Origin: Pseudomonadota bacterium
GTDB taxonomy: Bacteria > Pseudomonadota > Gammaproteobacteria > Xanthomonadales > Xanthomonadaceae
Assembly: GCA_023390905.1 (NCBI GenBank)
Contig: JAEWBY010000042.1
Coordinates: 18,647-82,646, forward strand
Direction: 5' to 3'
DNA: 64,000 bases
This document shows, in pieces, positions 62,022-64,000 of this stretch; position 1 is the stretch's first letter; every line of letters starts with the position of its first letter. Both the position numbers and the translations under genes were made by a program. The notes beneath the pieces were generated by a model, which was not told the origin of the DNA, did no database searches, and worked only from the letters and a program-made list of their open reading frames with translations.

Positions 62022-63296
62022 TCAGGCGCCCTTCGCCTTGCCGACGCGGTGGCCGCGCAGCGCGAAGAACAGGATGTACAGATAGCAGGGCACGGCGAGC
62101 AGGGCGAAGACCAGTTGGAAATCCATGTGCTGCTTCAGCACGGCGAACAACTGCGGAATGATCGCGCCACCGGCGATGCCCATGACCAGCAGCGCCGAGC
62201 CGGTTTCGGTGAAGCGGCCCAGTCCCTTGATCGCCAGCGGGAAGATCGCCGGCCACATCATCGCGTTGGCGAAGCCGAGCGCCGCCACGAAGCCGACCGA
62301 CACATAGCCATGCGTCAGGAATGCACCGATCGCGAACAGCACGCCCAGCACCGCCGACACGCTCAGATAGCGTTCCTGCGAGATGAAGCGCGGGATCGCG
62401 ATGAGGCCCACGACATAGCCGGCGAGCATCGCGCCCAGGGTGAAGGACGTGAAGAACTTGGTCTGGTCCAGCGGCAGGCCGAACCCGTTGCCATAGGTGC
62501 CGATCGCATCGCCGGCAAGCACTTCCACGCCCACGTAGACGAACAGGCAGAGCACGCCGAGCAGCAGGTGGGGAAACTGGAAGATGCTGCTGCGGCTGCC
62601 GGCATTCGATGATGCATGTTCGACATTGGCTTCGGCCGGCTTCACTTCCGGCAACGGCGAGAACAGGATGCCGATCGCCACCACCACCAGCACGCCGGCC
62701 ATGATCAGGTACGGCATGTGGATCTTGGCGGCGAATTGATCAAGCAGCGCGGCCTTGCCCGCGGCATCGGCCGCCTTCACCTGCGCATCGAAATCGCCGA
62801 TGCCGTGCAGCACCACGGCGCCGATCAGCAGCGGCGCCAGCATGCCGGCAATCTTGTTGCAGATGCCCATCAGCGCGATGCGCTGCGCCGCGCTTTCGAT
62901 CGGGCCCAGGATGCTGATGTACGGATTGACCGCGGTCTGCAACAACGCAAGACCGCCACCGATGACGAACAGTCCGGTCAGTGCACCCGCGTACCAGCGC
63001 TGGGTCGAGAATTCGCCGAACAGCGCCGCGCCGCCGGCCATCACGCACAGGCTCAGCGCCAATCCTTTTTTCATGCCGGTGCGCTTGAGCGCCCACGACG
63101 CCGGCAACGCGAGCACGAAGTAGGAAATGTAGAAAACGAAGACGACGAAGAACGCCTTCACTTCATCGAGATCGAAGGCGAGCTTGACGAACGTGATCAA
63201 CGGTCCGTTGATCCACGTGAAAAATCCGATGATGAAAAACAGCACGCCGATGATGGCAATCGACGTGGTCTGGCGCGTGCCGTGAACCGCGGTCAT
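62022..63296 (-). CDS. nagP: N-acetylglucosamine MFS transporter (FucP/NagP family)
   Basis: A 424-residue major-facilitator carrier of the FucP type with about 12 helices (IAIIGVLFFIIGFFTWINGPLITFVKLAF; LQTAVNPYISILGP; ALGFANAMMWPAIFPLAIKGLGRFTETGSALLVMGIAGGAIIPQL). The asparagine-rich TAVNPYI and FPLAIKGLG blocks fit the NagP subgroup. It should bring GlcNAc across the inner membrane by proton symport. ATG 63296 follows AAGGGGAG. It is the first gene of the operon, divergent from glucokinase. Confidence 0.92.
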   Translation of the reverse strand: MTAVHGTRQTTSIAIIGVLFFIIGFFTWINGPLITFVKLAFDLDEVKAFFVVFVFYISYFVLALPASWALKRTGMKKGLALSLCVMAGGAALFGEFSTQRWYAGALTGLFVIGGGLALLQTAVNPYISILGPIESAAQRIALMGICNKIAGMLAPLLIGAVVLHGIGDFDAQVKAADAAGKAALLDQFAAKIHMPYLIMAGVLVVVAIGILFSPLPEVKPAEANVEHASSNAGSRSSIFQFPHLLLGVLCLFVYVGVEVLAGDAIGTYGNGFGLPLDQTKFFTSFTLGAMLAGYVVGLIAIPRFISQERYLSVSAVLGVLFAIGAFLTHGYVSVGFVAALGFANAMMWPAIFPLAIKGLGRFTETGSALLVMGIAGGAIIPQLFAVLKQHMDFQLVFALLAVPCYLYILFFALRGHRVGKAKGA

Positions 63297-63365
63297 GTCG
63301 GTCGAACTCCCCTTGCGATGGTGGCCGGCGAAGCCGGAGCAGAGACTGGCGGCGCGAGCCGCAGT

Positions 63366-63383
63366 GGAAACAACGTTGTCACA
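63366..63383. promoter_or_regulatory. Degenerate NagR operator upstream of nagP
   Basis: GGAAACAACGTTGTCACA keeps the core ACAACGTTGT and the right arm TTGTCA of the NAG box; the left arm is poor. It lies 70 bp from the nagP start. Confidence 0.6.
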
Positions 63384-63471
63384 GAATTCGCTCCGAAGCC
63401 ACCCGAGCCCGCTTTCGTCGCGCCGGGGCGGCGAGGTTCGCACACGCCGGGCATTGACGCGCCGCAGCACA

Positions 63472-63491
63472 TGGTCGCGCTGACGCGACCA
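63472..63491. repeat. Perfect 8-4-8 palindrome in the nagP-glk gap
   Basis: TGGTCGCG, loop CTGA, CGCGACCA. It does not resemble the NAG box and lies midway between the two promoters. It may be an operator for another regulator or an RNA hairpin. Confidence 0.6.
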
Positions 63492-63614
63492 CGGGAACGG
63501 CTGGAAAACGGCCCATTCGCGTCATCAATGGAACTGAATGGGCAGGCTCGGATTGGACGTGCGTGGTTTTGATCCGAACCCGTCAGTCCGGTCGTGGGAG
63601 TCATGACAGAGTGT

Positions 63615-63628
63615 TGACAACGTTGTCA
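63615..63628. promoter_or_regulatory. Perfect NagR operator (NAG box) upstream of glucokinase
   Basis: TGACAACGTTGTCA is a perfect 14-bp palindrome matching the core of the LacI-type NagR motif (TGACARCGYTGTCA). It overlaps a -35-like TTGACA at 63614-63619. Confidence 0.8.
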
Positions 63629-63672
63629 GACCACTTCCACACTCCGTCGCACTCGGGGTCGGCTTCGACTCC

Positions 63673-64000
63673 ATGGACGTGCCGGGGAAACGCGTGGTCG
63701 CAATCGCAAATCCATTGCCGATGGATCGCAGCCTGAAGGCGGGGCAGGCGTTCATCGCGGCCGATGTCGGCGGCACCCACGTGCGCCTCGGCGTGGTGCG
63801 CGCGTCCGGCGATGCGGAGCAGCCCATCGCCGTACTCGAATACCGCAAGTACGCCTGCGGACATTACGCCGGGCTGGCCGACATCCTCGGCGACTTCCTG
63901 CGTTCGCTGCCGATGCCGGTCTCGCACGGGGTCATCGCCAGCGCCGGCTTTCCGCTGGAAGACGGCACCGTCATCACCGCCAATCTGCCGTGGGCGCTCA
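63673..64000 (+). CDS. glk: Glucokinase (Glk-type; probable GlcNAc kinase of the nag locus), 3' end outside window
   Basis: The first 109 residues are visible. The nucleotide-phosphate loop ADVGGTHVRLGVV and segments VIASAGFPLEDGTVITANLPWAL match bacterial glucokinase rather than the ROK family. Beside NagP, NagA and NagB-II, and lacking another kinase, it likely phosphorylates GlcNAc (NagK role), as proposed in Xanthomonads; that is inference. ATG 63673 is preceded by a perfect NAG box. An in-frame ATG at residue 17 (63721) is an alternative. Confidence 0.85.
   Translation, partial: MDVPGKRVVAIANPLPMDRSLKAGQAFIAADVGGTHVRLGVVRASGDAEQPIAVLEYRKYACGHYAGLADILGDFLRSLPMPVSHGVIASAGFPLEDGTVITANLPWAL

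Larger units (their letters stand above)
63297..63672. other. Regulatory gap between nagP and glucokinase
   Basis: This 376-bp divergent gap has no protein-coding region I can support. It holds a degenerate NAG box near nagP, an unrelated perfect palindrome near the centre, and a perfect NAG box 45 bp before the glucokinase start. Confidence 0.7.

Overview
The window is about 64 kb of uniformly GC-rich, densely coded bacterial chromosome. Gene content and order point to the gammaproteobacterial Xanthomonadales (Lysobacterales; a Lysobacter, Luteimonas or Stenotrophomonas-like genome). Supporting signs are the engB / cytochrome c4 / dsbA / dsbA / endonuclease-phosphatase series, rsgA next to a QEGLA protein, a monothiol glutaredoxin-rhodanese fusion, class II glutamate-cysteine ligase, a NagP/NagR/NagB-II/NagA/NagX locus, and intergenic hairpins of the kind scattered through this order. 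This is an inference from gene content; genus and species cannot be set. I saw no rRNA, tRNA, CRISPR array, insertion sequence or prophage.

Layout. 0-2.7 kb: a partner-switching cascade (membrane PP2C phosphatase, anti-sigma-type kinase, two tandem STAS proteins). 2.8-5.1 kb: hybrid malic enzyme. 5.3-10.7 kb: an operon for N-acyl-D-amino acid and D-amino acid use (PLP deaminase, GntP permease, RpiR regulator, D-aminoacylase, RidA). 10.7-18.7 kb: QEGLA metallopeptidase-like protein, RsgA, AlaA-type aminotransferase, SGNH hydrolase, polysaccharide deacetylase, glutaredoxin / IscA-like / rhodanese fusion, DUF924, short AMP nucleosidase. 18.7-23.3 kb: two secreted amidohydrolase paralogues, the second without metal ligands, then a 7TM diguanylate cyclase behind a perfect CRP/Clp site. 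23.5-28.1 kb: DegV, a small unknown protein, a Dph6-like ATPase, and the formaldehyde module fghA-adhC-frmR. 28.3-35.7 kb: an ABC ATPase with a permease-M1 peptidase fusion, then a three-gene SPFH / zinc-ribbon / small membrane protein operon resembling Bacillus ydjGHI. 35.8-40.5 kb: Fur-boxed siderophore receptor with DUF3649, PepSY and DUF3325 partners. 40.5-44.9 kb: TPP enzyme plus FAD dehydrogenase, divergent from an AraC regulator with a 21-bp tandem repeat between. 45-50.9 kb: a paired lipoprotein family (one copy broken by an amber codon), GshA, EngB, cytochrome c4, two DsbA proteins. 51-56.3 kb: nuclease/phosphatase-fold protein, TauE-type permease, Slt, CCA-adding enzyme, DUF3224. 56.3-64 kb: PQQ-type sugar dehydrogenase and the N-acetylglucosamine locus, with glucokinase running off the right edge.

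The most unusual points are the metal-site-less amidohydrolase paralogue, the cysteine-free IscA-like domain in the Grx fusion, the HExxxH-QEGLA protein, the ydjGHI-like operon, the Clp box on a diguanylate cyclase, and the 21-bp repeat at the AraC gene. Most of the rest is ordinary core metabolism of this order.
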